Counted from the stretch's first letter, positions 1 through 11,964 are shown. The stretch: DNA of 64,000 bases from Tenodera sinensis (GCA_030765045.1 CM060965.1:145373374-145437373), one strand, 5' to 3'. Notes: generated by a model not told the origin, from the sequence alone. Program-made: numbers and translations.

Positions 1-422
1 GTGGAATTCTTCACATTTGCACCTCTGACATCGTGTGACGTAGAAAGAAGTTTTTCACTGTTTAAAAACTACTTCAGTGATAGGCGTCGAAATTTTACAT
101 CTAATAATTTACGAATGTGCATTTTTGTAGTGTTTAACGCCCACTTTTACTACTACGGCACCGCAGGTGGTCACACTGATGACACATGGAATGAAGGTGG
201 AGCATCGGTGGAATGAAATGGCGGGGGAAACCGGAGAACCAGGAGGAAACCCGCCCCAGCGCCGCTTCGTCCACCACGAATCTCACATGCACTTGCCTGG
301 GATTGAACCCGGGTCGCTTTGGTGAGAAGCGAGTGATCTAACCACTCGGCTACGGCGCGGCCGCACGAATGTGCATTGTGACCCAGTGTAATACACTCTG
401 TGACGATATAGTTAATAAATGA
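1..422 (+). pseudogene. hAT-type transposase C-terminal fragment, split by a SINE
   Basis: The window opens inside a reading frame whose translation contains DVERSFS, then a basic stretch (SDRRRNFTSNNL). This is the pattern of the hAT C-terminal dimerisation region, most like the CGGBP1-like/hAT group that carries a VERSFS...RR.F...NL motif. The frame runs to about 123, where a SINE interrupts it. It resumes after the second target-site copy and reads in phase (VTQCNTLCDDIVNK) to a TGA at 420-422. The in-phase resumption shows that the SINE landed in a formerly continuous coding end. Only the C-terminus is inside the window. It could be a decayed transposon or a once-domesticated hAT gene; a DNA transposon remnant is the simpler reading. 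Confidence 0.6.
124..364 (-). mobile_element. tRNA-derived SINE, family A (complete, with target-site duplication)
   Basis: A minus-strand SINE with a tRNA-like head. The complement of box A (TAGCCGAGTGG) is at 342-352 and of box B (GGTTCAATCC) at 299-308. It continues into the body shared with other copies here (GTGGACGAAGCGGCG, TTTCCCCCGCCAT) and ends with the family A tail GTGGGCGTTAAACACTAC. The 13-bp direct repeat ACGAATGTGCATT flanks it at 111-123 and 365-377, which fixes the insertion boundaries. The head resembles tRNA-Ser/Leu but is not a functional tRNA gene. Confidence 0.85.
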
Positions 423-1184
423 CAGTATGTATAAGCGTTTAACTGCAATTCCAGAATGCATAACTTATAATGCTTGTAGGTTGTGCTGCAGTGAGGCGGT
501 TTTCATGGTCAGGCAGTTATTTACATGCGCGAGTGATAACAGTAAAGTCCATGTGCAGCATACCTATGGAAAAACGAACACGTCATCGGCCTTTACTTAT
601 AAGAATACAAAGCGATGGCGTTGACCATGAATTCCAGAACCCGATACACAGAACTTGTTCAGTTCAAATGACAATTAAACTCCTTCCTTAAATGCAACCT
701 GCGGAATTCCAGTTACAGGACTTGCGAATTTCAAGGAAACCTGAAGAACCGGATTGTTCTTCGGTTTCTGCTTTGTTCAGGTCTCCATTGAAGTTACATG
801 CAACAGGGATGTTCAAAATAAACGATTGCTTCTCCGCGATTCCTACAGAACTGAGGCGAATGCTTGCGTTTATGTTTCTTTGTTGTAAGTATATATATTC
901 ATGCCAAAATGAGAGGTAGTTACTTACATTAAAAGCGTACACACTTTTATATGTGCATGTTATTTTACTTCGATAAACAATGGATGCCGTTTCGCGGGTT
1001 ATAATGCATTTTAACGGTTGCTGGTCGACTGAGATCTTACAGATATGTACATATAAAGGGTAATACTTAAAAATCATTTAACCAATCTCATTAATTCCTT
1101 CTCTACCAAAAATCACGGTGCTCCGCGGCTATTATAAACAACACATTTCAAAACATTTTTACTTTGTCTACCAAGTACATAACT
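423..1184. other. unassigned intergenic sequence
   Basis: I see no convincing gene. Short ORFs of 65-129 codons overlap on both strands without recognisable motifs or a splice pattern. It may be the rest of the hAT element, but no terminal inverted repeat was identified. Confidence 0.4.
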
Positions 1185-1335
1185 GGTTTGAAAAAAGACC
1201 CTTTTTGGATTCAGGAAACTTCAAAACGTGAGTTTCCAGTGAAATCTCTGTATCGAAGTTTTGGGTGGAAAAAGTATGTGGTGGAAAAAGTAAAGTCAGT
1301 TGAACACCAAATTTGGTATTTAGGTTTCAGCATGT
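1185..1335 (-). repeat. repeat H fragment
   Basis: This piece contains GGATTCAGG...CTTCAAAACGTGAGTTTCC...GAAATCTC...ATCGAAGTTTTGGGTGGAA. It matches the terminal part of the other minus-strand H copies, for example 39900-39980. Only the end next to the microsatellite position is left. Confidence 0.6.
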
Positions 1336-1408
1336 TACAAGAAAATGTTTTAAAAATTTGATTTTCTGAAAAATGAATTTAATGAGTTTATTAAAATTCC
1401 ATATATTT

Positions 1409-1915
1409 AAGATGGCTCAGGCGGTAACGTCTCTGGCCCGCATTCGGGAGGTCGTGGGTGTTTTTGTAGGTTTTCCCGGGTCGCCAGGTGAATGCTGGGA
1501 AGAATTTCCATAACCATATCTTTCGAATTTCCTGTCCCTCCATTTCGTTATATAAATCATTTAATTTCACCTTTCATTCCGTTGGTTTCTTTCAGGGTTG
1601 GAAGCGTCGGCGAACGTCGCGGTAGTTGCACGGCAGGGGAAACAAATGCGCTCTGGAAACCTCGTCCCCCGGAATGGAAAGAGAGCCACTAGTTTCCGAG
1701 CCCCATGTAGGATGGTACAAAACCAAGGGGGGAGGGGAGCTAATCCACCCTCCACCGCGGTGCTTCTAAGTGAGAAAATGTAGGGACTCTGTTACCTGCT
1801 CTGCCGTCCTTAGAATACATTCGCCCCATCCATCCTCCCGGGGTAACCCGTAAGGGGCATAGGCACAAAAGATCGCCTTTCGGTCGATGTGCCGAGTCCC
1901 CCTCTGCAAGTTATC
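1409..1915 (+). mobile_element. tRNA-derived SINE-like element, family D
   Basis: Starts with GATGGCTCAGGCGGTAACG, continues through GCATTCGGGAGGTCGTGGGT (tRNA-like head with a damaged box B), then AATTTCCTGTCCCTCCATTTC and CCGTTGGTTTCTTTCAGGGT. The 3' part has CATCCTCCCGGGGTAACCCGTAAGGGGCATAGG, split by small changes. The same order of blocks is found at 7548-7935 (plus) and 58965-59535 (minus). At about 500 bp it is long for a SINE. The ORFs inside it are not conserved between copies. Confidence 0.65.
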
Positions 1916-2010
1916 ATTGAGTCATTTGCAGAACTGCTAAACCGCAAGAGTGGCAAAATCATTGTACAAAAACTGTAAATTTCATTAAAGCACACAATTT
2001 ATATCAAATA

Positions 2011-2500
2011 CAGGATGTCCCAAAAACGCACCGACAACGCTTGGTATGTTGTGCGGGACGGTAAACTGATCAGGTTTCAAACAGGAACCTCTGCCCGGAA
2101 ATGCACGGTTTGGACCCTGGGGAGCATCGAAGTGTGAGATGGCTATATTATCACGTTTCGTCAATTAACTCGATATCAAGCTGTCTACGTTACAAATGGG
2201 CGACTGTGTACCCTCTACGCTATTGCAGAGCCTATATCGGCGGTGGTGAGCCTCATGCACATGACTCAACATGTGCGATTGTCTTTGAAGATTTTCAATC
2301 GCTCCTTGGACTACAGCCTTAAGATCCTCCGCTGAGTTACAGGAATGCCATGCACCAAGCTCTTCATACAACTCCACAGAAAATAGTCGGGAGGTGTCAG
2401 ATCTGGCGACCGTGCTGGCCATGGAACTGGTCCACCTCTACCAATCCATCGATTTGGATATGCGACGTTAGGTGATTGGCATAGTTAGAAAAAGTGTGCT
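2011..2500 (-). pseudogene. mariner/IS630-like transposase C-terminal remnant
   Basis: On the minus strand about 2455-2340 translates to RWIGRGGPVPWPARSPDL followed by TPPDYFLWSCMKS. This is the region around the last catalytic aspartate of Tc1/mariner-type DDE transposases. A frameshift follows, after which another frame gives AEDLKAVVQGAIENL and HHRRYRLCNSVEG, the usual C-terminal tail. The plus-strand start CAGGATGTCCC at 2011 directly after TA (2009-2010) looks like the terminal repeat and TA target site of the same group. The other end was not located, and the N-terminal and HTH parts are missing or decayed. Confidence 0.7.
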
Positions 2501-2999
2501 GGATCAAGTCGGCCATTTCAGCAGCTGTGCATTTGTAAAACTGTGCACTCTTAAAACGTTACTGTACTGGAAGCTACACAAGTAACGCAGAAGGATGCGC
2601 ACCAGAACTCTATGGAGGAATTTAGCGCATGCGCAGGAATATCATTAAGCTCAGGTCGCTCATCCCAGTACACAGATGTCTAAAAAGTTACGTACCTTCC
2701 GTATTAAGATACCAAAACGAATGTTAACAAATTGTGGCAATCGTTCGTTCTCAAACTTCGACGCTCTCCAGCGTTCAAAATGTACGGTTCTGGACAGGGG
2801 TTCCTATTTGAAAACCGATCAGTTTGCCATCCCATGCAACATATTAAGAGTTGTCGGTGTTTTTTGGGATACCTAGTATATATACATATAATTTTTGCTG
2901 GAGGGAATTAACCATTCCTGTTATATTCCATGTTAATGGTTTAAATTTTCTAACACATAATTTTGTCAAGCGGGAAATCATTTTATTTTTCTCTATTAA

Positions 3000-3335
3000 G
3001 TACTTATCAGTAAGGAGAGCAGTTATTGTATTTCATCCAAAAATTGGATACCAAGATTTCACCGAAAATGCGTGCTTTAAGCTTCTCTTAGTCCAAAACG
3101 AAAACTTAAGAGAAGCGTTTCCTGTCTTTGAACAACACAACTCAAAAATGAAAAGTCGGTTAATAGAATACTTGGTATTCAAGTTCAGCGTCTTTCAAGA
3201 TACGGCACAAATGTTTCTAAAAACAAATCACTGTATCCAAAACTACCCTTTGCATAGATAATTTTGTTTTTCTGTCAAATGACTCTAACAATTTTTATTA
3301 AATTATCAGATATTTAAGATATTTTTATGAAAAAC
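3000..3335 (+). repeat. repeat H copy, no microsatellite
   Basis: Recognised by AACTCAAAAATGAAAAGTCGG, TCTTTCAAGATACGGCAC, AAACTACCCTTTGCAT and GATATTTAAGATATTTTTATGA, in the same order as in H copies at 19372, 23795 and 55795. The GT microsatellite position is replaced by other sequence. The 136-codon ORF across it is not conserved in other copies. Confidence 0.65.
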
Positions 3336-5817
3336 AAAATATATATCTTGACGCAAACGTTCCTCTCCGTCAAAGACGTCGCCTTTAAGATCTATAAGAT
3401 CTCGTGTTTGGTGTCCGGACTAGCTCTAACAAGAGGTCCTAGTCTACAGGGTATGCGTGAGTTTTGGTAGGAATGGAACCAAACGAAGAATTAACCAACA
3501 TTTTACTTTATTTGCAAATTTCCAGATTTGTAGAGAACTGCCGACGATATTTAAATAGAATGTAACTTTGTAACTTCAACTATAACGTTATAACACTTTA
3601 ACTTTGTCACCCTTTAGCAACCGCCGAATTGTGTATACGTGCTAGCTTACGTACAACTCCCAAGTTGCACGTGTACTCTCGGCTCGATTCAAGACGAGTG
3701 TGTGTTGCGTTGCTTTTGTTTTGCGTGAGCAACACGAAGGAAGCGATTTCCATTGGCTAACTTTAGAGCACGTCGTGGTAAGATAGGAATCCGCCCGCGA
3801 AATCACTATGGCTTCGTACAAACAACAATTGTAACCTTATCACTTATGACCAAAACTTACACTGATGGCAATGGTAATAAGTTATCACTCATTTAAATCT
3901 GCCTAGGCTTCCATTCTTGAGACTTTAATCTATTCAGCTTTATTACGTCTTCCCCTTAACTATTGACTAGAATCTCCTTTTGTTCCTTTCTATTATCAAA
4001 TATATATTGACATTATAATTTCGGTTTCAATCTTTAGTTTTCTGGGACTACCCTCCCAAGTTCTCTTCACTTTGAATGACTATATTCCAGTCCAGTCTAA
4101 TCTCAATTTCAACTTGTTTTAACTAATAAGCACTGCTATGGTTGTCTAAAACAGGTGTTGTGTTCATGTCATTCGCATCAGCAGAGGGACTTTATATGTA
4201 CTGCGAGAAATTACTGAACCTCCTCTAAATGTCCTGTTATTTTTACCAGCATCGTGATAATGACCTTGACAAGAGGGTAGTAGTGGCTAGGTTGTATTCT
4301 CCTTAAGTTTGACTGCAATTTCAAAGTTTGTAAAAGAAATCCCGACCATAAATATGTCTAGCAAAACCTCTTTTCTGCGACAGCTTGTATCTGAATTTGG
4401 AGCGGAGATATTTTCTACTGATGGATTCTTTTTTGTAAATATTGCGAGGAGAAAAGTTACTGCACAGAAGTAGTTCCATGTGCTGCAGCATATTGGGCAT
4501 TAGAAACATGTAAAAAGCACAGAAAAACTGAAGTTATTAATTAATTTTGACCATCCCTTTTCATCCTTATTTCCATTTTTCAAGTTTTTTTTCAGATATT
4601 TTAGATATTTGAAAGGTTTTTAAGCAACTAATGGGTCTTTAGTTCCTGAGCCCTAGTAATAAGAGAGCAGATGAATATAGCAAGTGACATCTAGTGGAAT
4701 ATTCGAAATGATAAAACGGTCCAGTCTATTTTTGCAAGTTTTGTTTACATCAAAAACAAAAGTACTTGTAGCACTTAACATTTCTCCACTCAAATATTGC
4801 CGGATGTAGAGTCTTCCATGCACTGTTGGATATTACCACGATGCAAAGACATTCATTAATTTAACATGAAGGAAAGCAATATACTTAGCTCCCTTTCATT
4901 TGTTTGTGGAGCAAGGAAGCACTGTCAGAGTGACAATGTGGACGTGGTACGGATGCTGTACCTTGGGCAAGTTCTAAGGAGATCCCATTGTGTGGTCCTA
5001 GCATTGTTAGAATAGTCGCTGGAGCATGTAGCTTTGTTCCTGCCCATTAACACCACACCTCGGCAAATAATTGCGGTTCTCTGGGAGAGCCCTCACACAT
5101 TTGGGCCTATACCAGAACTACAACTTGACTGTGGTCTCATCACAACTTCCTTGCTTAAACCAACATAATGTACAATGCACTTTAACATCTGGAGGATGCA
5201 ATAAGGTTTAAGTGGCTTCATTGCTGCACTAGAGTTTGTCCAAGTTATCCTACCGAGGTTTTAAATGTCTTATGTCGAGTTAATATTTCTGTCCTTCTGC
5301 CCAATATAGTTTGCACTGGCTTGCAAATAACTACGAATGCAAGAAAATGTAGCTTATTGAAGCATATTTCGGTAGTTTGGTTCAATATGGAAAGTTCGAA
5401 AACTTGGTTTGGTGGAAAATAAACAGAGCGTAAAGAGATTAAGAAGTTATTTGCTGGATGTGCCATGTTCTAGAGATCCTTGCAACATATTCTCATAATT
5501 AAAACTGTCATTCGGTGTATTTTAACACTTAATCAGATTACGCCAGTTAAAAGCGTAATCTAAGTACTAACCAATTCTAAATGCAATAGAATTAAATATG
5601 AATTGCACTAGCAGTGACTGTTTTAGGGCTACCACGGTTTCGCTGGGTGGAATATCCGGAAATCTTTGAAGAAAAGTTATTTGTGAACAAAATTATTAAG
5701 AACAACACTATGATGCAAAGTGTACTTACATTTTCATTTTAATATTACACACAAACACAGATAAGAACAAAGTTTGAAAATCATTTGCACATAAGCCCAA
5801 ATAAATTTATCAAAACA
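3336..5817. other. unassigned sequence, no gene recognised
   Basis: About 2.5 kb without a supportable gene. A locally more GC-rich patch (about 3400-3830) contains TTTGGTGTCCGGACTAGC, which vaguely resembles a primer-binding site, but I found no second LTR or coding frame. Short ORFs at 4321-4509 and 5245-5466 (minus) show no known motif. Confidence 0.4.
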
Positions 5818-6025
5818 TAATCAGCTCAGTTGGTTAAACGCTGGCCTACTGATCCCAAGGTCGCGGGTTCAAATCCGACTCAGACCGATGGTTTTTAAGT
5901 GTGCTTAAAAACGACAGCTCTATGTCAGTAGATTTACTGGCATGTAAAAAAACTCCTGCGGGGAAATATTCCGGCACACCGGCGACGCTGATGTGATCCT
6001 GGCAATTGACAGCGTCGTTAAACAA
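5818..6025 (+). mobile_element. tRNA-derived SINE, family F
   Basis: A tRNA-like head has box A-like CAGCTCAGTTGGTTAAACGC and box B GGTTCAAATCC, followed by an unrelated body ending in GACAGCGTCGTTAAACAACAAAAT. The first seven bases do not pair with a 3' acceptor strand and no proper 3' end follows the T-arm, so this is a SINE head, not a tRNA gene. It is the only copy of this family I noticed here. Confidence 0.65.
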
Positions 6026-6185
6026 CAAAATATATAATCAGGTAGAAAAACAGCAATAATAGTGATAAAGATTTAAGTATTTCAGGCAGAAAATGCTTCC
6101 CAAAACAAAATATTCAAATAAAAAAGAGGCCAAAATTAGTGTCCTCTGAGAAAACCAATAAGAAATATATACTATTTTCTGAACA

Positions 6186-6311
<126 letters not shown>

Positions 6312-6457
6312 GTAATAACAATAATATTTGATTAGTTGCAAATATAATTGCAGGTCACTTATTAATAACTTTATTAGGTAATACCGGAAGTACAATAGTA
6401 TTATCATTACTGCCCTTATTAATTATCAATAACAATAATAATGCTAATAATAAGAAT

Positions 6458-6480
6458 ACTACTACTACTACTACTACTAC

Positions 6481-6572
<92 letters not shown>
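6458..6572. repeat. microsatellite (ACT)n then (AAT)n
   Basis: About eight ACT units followed by about 31 AAT units. Its right flank (ATGGTCAGCG...) is duplicated after the ATT tract at 7169. Confidence 0.95.
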
Positions 6573-6575
<3 letters not shown>

Positions 6576-6722
6576 GGTCAGCGTGTAATTTGGACTATCG
6601 GTGTGCTTGAATCTTAATGCACAGCAATTCTTCTACTACAAAAATTATTCCTAACATAGGTAATAGTAATGAGAATGGTGCGCTCGAGTTGAGCATTAAT
6701 GTCCTAATTTGGTATTTGCTGT
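6573..6722 (+). repeat. duplicated microsatellite flank, copy 1
   Basis: Contains ATGGTCAG, TTTGGACTATC, CTTGAAT, AATTCTTCTAC, GGTGCGCTCGAGTTGAGC and ATTAATGTCC. The same words in the same order are found at 7170-7322, so the two tracts and their right flanks are diverged duplicates or two insertions of one repeat. Confidence 0.65.
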
Positions 6723-6825
6723 TTCTGAAAACAAACACAGAACGTTAAAAAAGAGATCGAAATTAGCCTCCGAGATAACCCATAAGCAACACACGCAACG
6801 AACAACATTAATAATTGTAATAATT

Positions 6826-6923
<98 letters not shown>

Positions 6924-6950
6924 TGTAATAATAATAATAATAATAATAAA
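6826..6950. repeat. microsatellite (AAT)n
   Basis: Around 40 AAT units with a few TTG/TGT interruptions. It lies 28 bp before a long ATT tract and could pair with it. Confidence 0.95.
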
Positions 6951-6978
6951 AATAATATATTATTATCGGTTTAAAATA

Positions 6979-7322
<344 letters not shown>

Positions 7323-7547
7323 GTTATAGATTTAGTTCTGTTCGCACACGTAATGTTATGGTATGTCCTACATCTTTGTGCGCACAATACACATTACAGT
7401 CTTGGACTGACAAGATGCTACCATATTTAAGCCATCACTGACAAGAGGCTATCAGTTTTAGCTGAAATCGAACGCTCACCTCGTTCAGAGGTGCGATAGA
7501 TACAGGCAACATTCGTTGTCTTTTGAATGTACTACTACAACTGAGCA

Positions 7548-7935
7548 AAATGGCTCCATGGTAACGTGTGAGGCTTGCATTCGGGAGGTCGTCGGTTTGA
7601 TTCCTTTGGCCAACCATCTTGACACATGGGTTTTTAGGAGGTTTCTCCGGGTAACTAGGGCCACAAGTGTCAGCTAGGGCGTTAGGTGCAGCTTGGCAGG
7701 AACTTTTTCCGTCACACATTGTCCTTGAGATCCGGGTTGAGGGCACACATGGGGGCGTGTACCTTGCCGGGCCCCCTGGAAGCCTCCGGAAGACCTAAAG
7801 ACCTCGAAGGTGTCGTACTTTGTGAACTTAGGGACCTCTGTACCGCTAGTCTAGATCTGGCCGCCCAATGTCTCCTCTGACCTCATCCTTCCTTCCGGGG
7901 TGTACCCTTCGGGCATAGGTACAATAAGCAATTGC
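7548..7935 (+). mobile_element. tRNA-derived SINE-like element, family D
   Basis: Begins with AATGGCTCCATGGTAACGTG and GCATTCGGGAGGTCGTCGG, followed by TTTGATTCC in the box B position. The 3' half (CCGGAAGACCTAAAGACC, GTCTAGATCTGGCCGCCCAA, CTTCCGGGGTGTACCCTTCG) matches the complement of the 58965-59535 copy almost block for block. The middle is shorter than in that copy. Confidence 0.7.
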
Positions 7936-8922
7936 TACTGCACTGCATAAATATATTCAGCAATAAATGACGGAAAAGCCTATTTCTTAAAACACTAATT
8001 TCAATTTGTTTTTTCTTGCATTAACCTAAATATTGTTATTGCTGCTGTTGTTCACATTTGTGTTACTTGAGCAATAATCCGATGGAATATTCTCTGAATA
8101 GCACGGCCGATATCTGGACTAGGTGTAGTGGCACGTTGTAAACGGCTGTTCTTCCCTCTACGTCCTGGTTTTCCGATCTTGTAAGCAGTTATATTTGTGG
8201 TTTTCTTACTTCTGTAGCTTTGTGATTCAACCGATTAGGTTTCTCAGGAATATCCATCAGACCATTGCTCTGCCTGGAGTGACGGTATTAAAGGCATGGA
8301 CGGAGTTGTATCCTAATTTGGATACCCCTAATCATTACCTGTTGTTCTTGCTCAGACATTGTCATTACTTTCACCACATTGCTATAACTGAGTGCTAATA
8401 GTTTTGAGCATTTGGCTGAAATCTAGAAACCATATAAGTCGCTGCTGTAATAACTTCCTGGTCCTAAGAGACACTTTCTTGCTAGCTCTAGATAAACCAC
8501 TATAGGAAATACAAGATCTCCTCCAACTAAATAAGGAGGGGGAAAGAGCTTTAACTCTAACTAGAGCATGGCTGAATTGAATTTCTTAATACTAAGTGTA
8601 TATGAAGCGGTTTTGTAAGATAAGAGATCAATTTGTAACCATTTTAAGACTTTTTAGGCTAAAATGTAAAAACTTCATATTCTGCATGTGGACTTGAAAA
8701 TGGAAATAATCCAATAAATTACGTTTCTTTAATGCATGATGTACATGCTAAAAACGCACATGCTGTCTAAACAGAATTTCGGTTAATTGGAGACAAAATG
8801 TTCAAAAATGTCCAAAAAAGACATAGTTTTGGTGTGGGTTTATTAATTGGAATTTCAGTTTAATAATGTTATACATATAAATTATTGTATGTATCATATT
8901 TATATTTAAATGTATTTTATAT

Positions 8923-8964
<42 letters not shown>

Positions 8965-9439
8965 CCTTCTATTTTGTACTGGGAATTCTGCTTCACGTCA
9001 CAGAAAGAAAAGAAATCATAATTTCTAACCACTTTGAAGGAGAGTGGTAGGTCATACTTTAAGGAATGGTTTGTTCTTCAAAGCGGTATTACTGTTAAGT
9101 GTGGCAGTTTTTCGCTTTTTCAAGTCATGTGCTTGTTTTTCTCTGTAAATGCATTCTCGGAATGATTTTTTTTTTTGTGTTATAAATGATCCATTTTTTC
9201 ATAAATCACTGAAGATAGCTAACTAAACTTTAGAATCATAAAAGCAATTCTAGTGCTGTTATGGATATACTTTACTGTTGATAACATGGGTTATTTTTAA
9301 AATAATTATAGCTGATAAATCTTAAATTATTAAAAGAACGCACAGTTAAGAAAAGATCCTATCTTGCTTAATAAAAAAGCGTCTTAGATAAAAGTATATC
9401 AGGCGTGCAGGTACATCCTTTAAATTCAAATGTTATATC
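7936..9439. other. unassigned AT-rich sequence with an (AT)n tract
   Basis: No gene recognised. An uninterrupted (TA)n run of about 18 units lies at 8924-8960. The rest is low-complexity AT-rich DNA with no repeat that I could match elsewhere in the window. Confidence 0.5.
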
Positions 9440-10147
9440 CTATATAGTGAAGCCAAAATTGTCAACGCCATAATTATAGACATAATACTGCGTCACATGG
9501 CAGAATTAAATAATCAGGAAATGGTAAAATCGCTACATGTATAAAGGTACAAAATCTGGAAGGATTAGTTACAGTTAAAATTGTCGAAAGGCACGAAATG
9601 TTACAGACAAGTCATTAGGGGCAAGCTTCAAGTAGTCAAGCGAGGCCTGGTAATTCCAGCTTTCCTGGAATTCGCTTAGTGCAGGTGTTGAGCAGGAAAA
9701 CAAGGGATGGTCGCGGAGACTTCTTCGAAACCCGCTGCTGTCGTGAGAGATAATTAAGGGGGTGACAGATATAGACAGCGTCATGACGCACAGACACTTG
9801 CCGGACAGAACCCGGAGAGATAGGGTCGGTGAGACTCTTGCCTTCCAGATCCAGCGAGTAAGTCAGTAGGACTTACCTTCGGACTTCGAGTGTGAGGACA
9901 CACGACAGTTTCGAGTAACAATCTTCGGTCTTAGTAAAGACGCAGTAAAAACGTAACAAAATTCTAATGACGATCGGCAAATCTAAAACGTTACTTGATC
10001 GTAAATAAGTGTTTTAAGGAAAGTTCCAGTTTTTGTTAAAAATACTCTCGCATACTCTGAGGTTAAAATCCATGCCGAGCAGTCCGGAGCAGAAATCAAC
10101 TGAGAGCAGCATTCCGCATAGGATAGCGGAATTGAGGAGCGGGTAAG
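9440..10147 (+). repeat. repeat Q copy 1 (LTR-retrotransposon-like segment)
   Basis: This 0.7 kb segment matches 48108-48830 along its length. Shared blocks include ACATGGC.GAATTAAATAATC, GAGCAGGAAAACAAGG, GAGAGCGTCATGACGCAC-like sequence, TAACAATCTTCGGTCTTAG and ACTCTGAGGTTAAAATC. In both copies the left edge reads as the end of a protein frame. Both right edges have an ATG that starts with MP and then reads PEQKS or SEQKSPESS. Frame end, untranslated stretch and new start is what one expects around an LTR, but both copies have coding-like sequence on both sides and I could not delimit TG...CA ends. Confidence 0.6.
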
Positions 10148-10244
10148 CCTGCATCAGTAGTGAAGATAACCATCAATTTAGAAGATCTAACACTGGCGGG
10201 TAGGACTTTTAATATCCCCAAAAAATACACTAAGGCGAATTTTA

Positions 10245-10500
10245 TCCCTGGGGTTTTGTAGTGGGTTTTGTAGTGCACAAAGCGGCGTCTGCGTGAGTTT
10301 CTTTTTTCGGGTTCTGCTGTTTCCCCCGCCATTTATTCCACCAACTGCTCCTTACCACCTTTCCTTTCACGCATTTCGCCCTCGTTTGGCACCTGTACTT
10401 CCTCATTCACCAGACTTCGAGTTGACCACCCATCCTGGCCACTCTTTCTGATCCAGTTTGTCTGCTCCTGGACAGGCATCTAATCCCTGGCGCCCACTTG
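10245..10500 (+). mobile_element. SINE, family B, 5'-truncated
   Basis: Lacks the tRNA head. The shared body is present (AAGCGGCGTCTG, GGGTTCTGCTGTTTCCCCC, CCATTTATTCCACCAACTGC). The family B tail is also present (GAGTTGACCACCC, TCTGCTCCTGGACAGGCATC). It matches 15181-15535, 15540-15812 and 41860-42140. Confidence 0.7.
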
Positions 10501-10544
10501 CAAATCGCGAAATGCAAGGAAGGTGAACAGTGAATGACTGAGTT

Positions 10545-10790
10545 AGTGGAGTGAGTGAGTGAGTGAGTGAGTGAGTGAATGAGTAAGTGAGTGAGTGAGT
10601 GAGTGAGTGGGTGAGTGAGTGAGTGAGTGAGTGAGTGAGTGAGTGAGTGAGTGAGTGAGTGAGTGAGTGAGTGAGTGAGTGAGTGAGTGAGTGAGTGAGT
10701 GAGTGAGTGAGTGAGTGAGTGAGTGAGTGAGTGAGTGAGTGAATGGGGTTTAAGAGCCCATCAACAACTATGGCATTTGAGCCCTAAACA
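10545..10790. repeat. (GAGT)n microsatellite with adjoining repeat tail
   Basis: About 48 GAGT units with a few GAAT/AAGT/GGGT variants, ending near 10741. It is followed by GGGGTTTAAGAGCCCATCAACAACTATGGC... split by small differences. A similar tail (GGGTTTAAGGGCCAGTTGAC...) follows a short GAGT tract at 34895-34970, so the microsatellite belongs to a dispersed element. Confidence 0.8.
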
Positions 10791-11439
10791 GAGAAAGAAG
10801 GAATAAATTTTAAAAGGCCAAGATTCACTGCAGAAAATAAGTACGAGTACACAATGAGCGAAACAAACTTCATAGTGTTAGCGTTTTCGAAATACTCCAA
10901 GCTAAGCATTATCTAACTTGACTCAAAAGTTTGCAATTTGTACCTCCTTTTACCCCTATTGAGGGAGCTTGTTTCACTTAACTCAATCGCTGCATCTGCC
11001 TGCTCTGTTAGAAGTCTCGGTTTCCATTCCCAGCTGAATCTCCAGGGTCCCAGAGTTTGGTCTATGAGTTTGCTTGTGTGCGAATGGTGTGTGTTGGCTT
11101 ATTACTGACTAATTTGCTCATGAACAAGATTTCGCGATTGCCCGCCGGGCAGAAAGCTGAGCGCACGTGCCATGTAATACAATTATGACAAATTAACCTA
11201 CAATCAGCAGAAGTATAATAATTACGATAAAAAAGGAGCATGAACGAGCGTTTATATTGTTTCCGCATGTTGTAACTCAGCACGTGTTGCCCAGATAGAA
11301 ATATATCCTGAGTAACGTAATATAAGTTGGAAGAATCACTTCTGATGTGTACTCGATGATATATTATAACGAATACATGTGAAATTTTCGCTCCTTGTTT
11401 TCTTCTTATAATCATCGAAAGAATGTAATTTCTAAGTTA
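10791..11439. other. unassigned sequence
   Basis: No gene recognised. A 117-codon minus-strand ORF (11062-11415) has no motif that I know. The piece near 10990-11060 (CGGTTTCCATTCCCAGCTGA) may be a worn tRNA-like SINE head. Confidence 0.35.
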
Positions 11440-11575
11440 TCAGTCACTTTGAGACCCACTTTTTAAATATTTGATTGTTGCTTAGAGCCTCCTGCATGCC
11501 ACTTGCAATTATAATGAAAATAATAAAAGCATTTCTGTAAAAATTGATCTTGATTAACAAGAAGGAGATAGAACA
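11440..11575 (+). repeat. repeat H fragment (3' part)
   Basis: Reads TTTGAGACCC...ATTTGATTGTTGCTTAGAGCC...CACTTGCAATTATAATGA...GATCTTGATTAACAAGAAG, parallel to the 3' third of H copies at 27330-27450 and 57080-57220. Confidence 0.55.
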
Positions 11576-11964
11576 ACGAAGTCCAAGGTTTGCGAAAGAA
11601 GGGAGGTTGGATTTACCTCCTTCCACTTTATGCGAACTGTGCCACTCTTTCAATATTCAGGAGTGCATTGTGTTGAAATGGCGATTTGCGCTTCATTTAC
11701 GAAAGCACTTTCAAATCTTATATGATAAACATCTCTGCATTAGTGACTTCTTTGGTACTGCTTACGCTTAAGAAGTCTGTCAATATTTGGCGACAAAGTC
11801 TAAGTGCATAGCCTTAGAAGATCCACCAAGTGATCGTCGCGAAACCTATTGCGATACAAACTTTAATATAGTTTAATTTGGAGAAACTATTCACAAATAT
11901 ATGTAGAGCTATACTCACTCTTGCACAAACTATTACAAATGCTTATTTCGCTATCTACTACATT

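Noticed and set aside
3400..3830. LTR with primer-binding site TGGTGTCCGGACTAGC
   Set aside because: No partner LTR, TATA box in place or coding frame could be found.
5818..5895. tRNA gene
   Set aside because: Box A and B are good, but the acceptor stem does not pair and the sequence continues into a SINE body. The same applies to heads at 290-364, 15055-15119, 35112-35185, 42280-42350 and 59460-59535.
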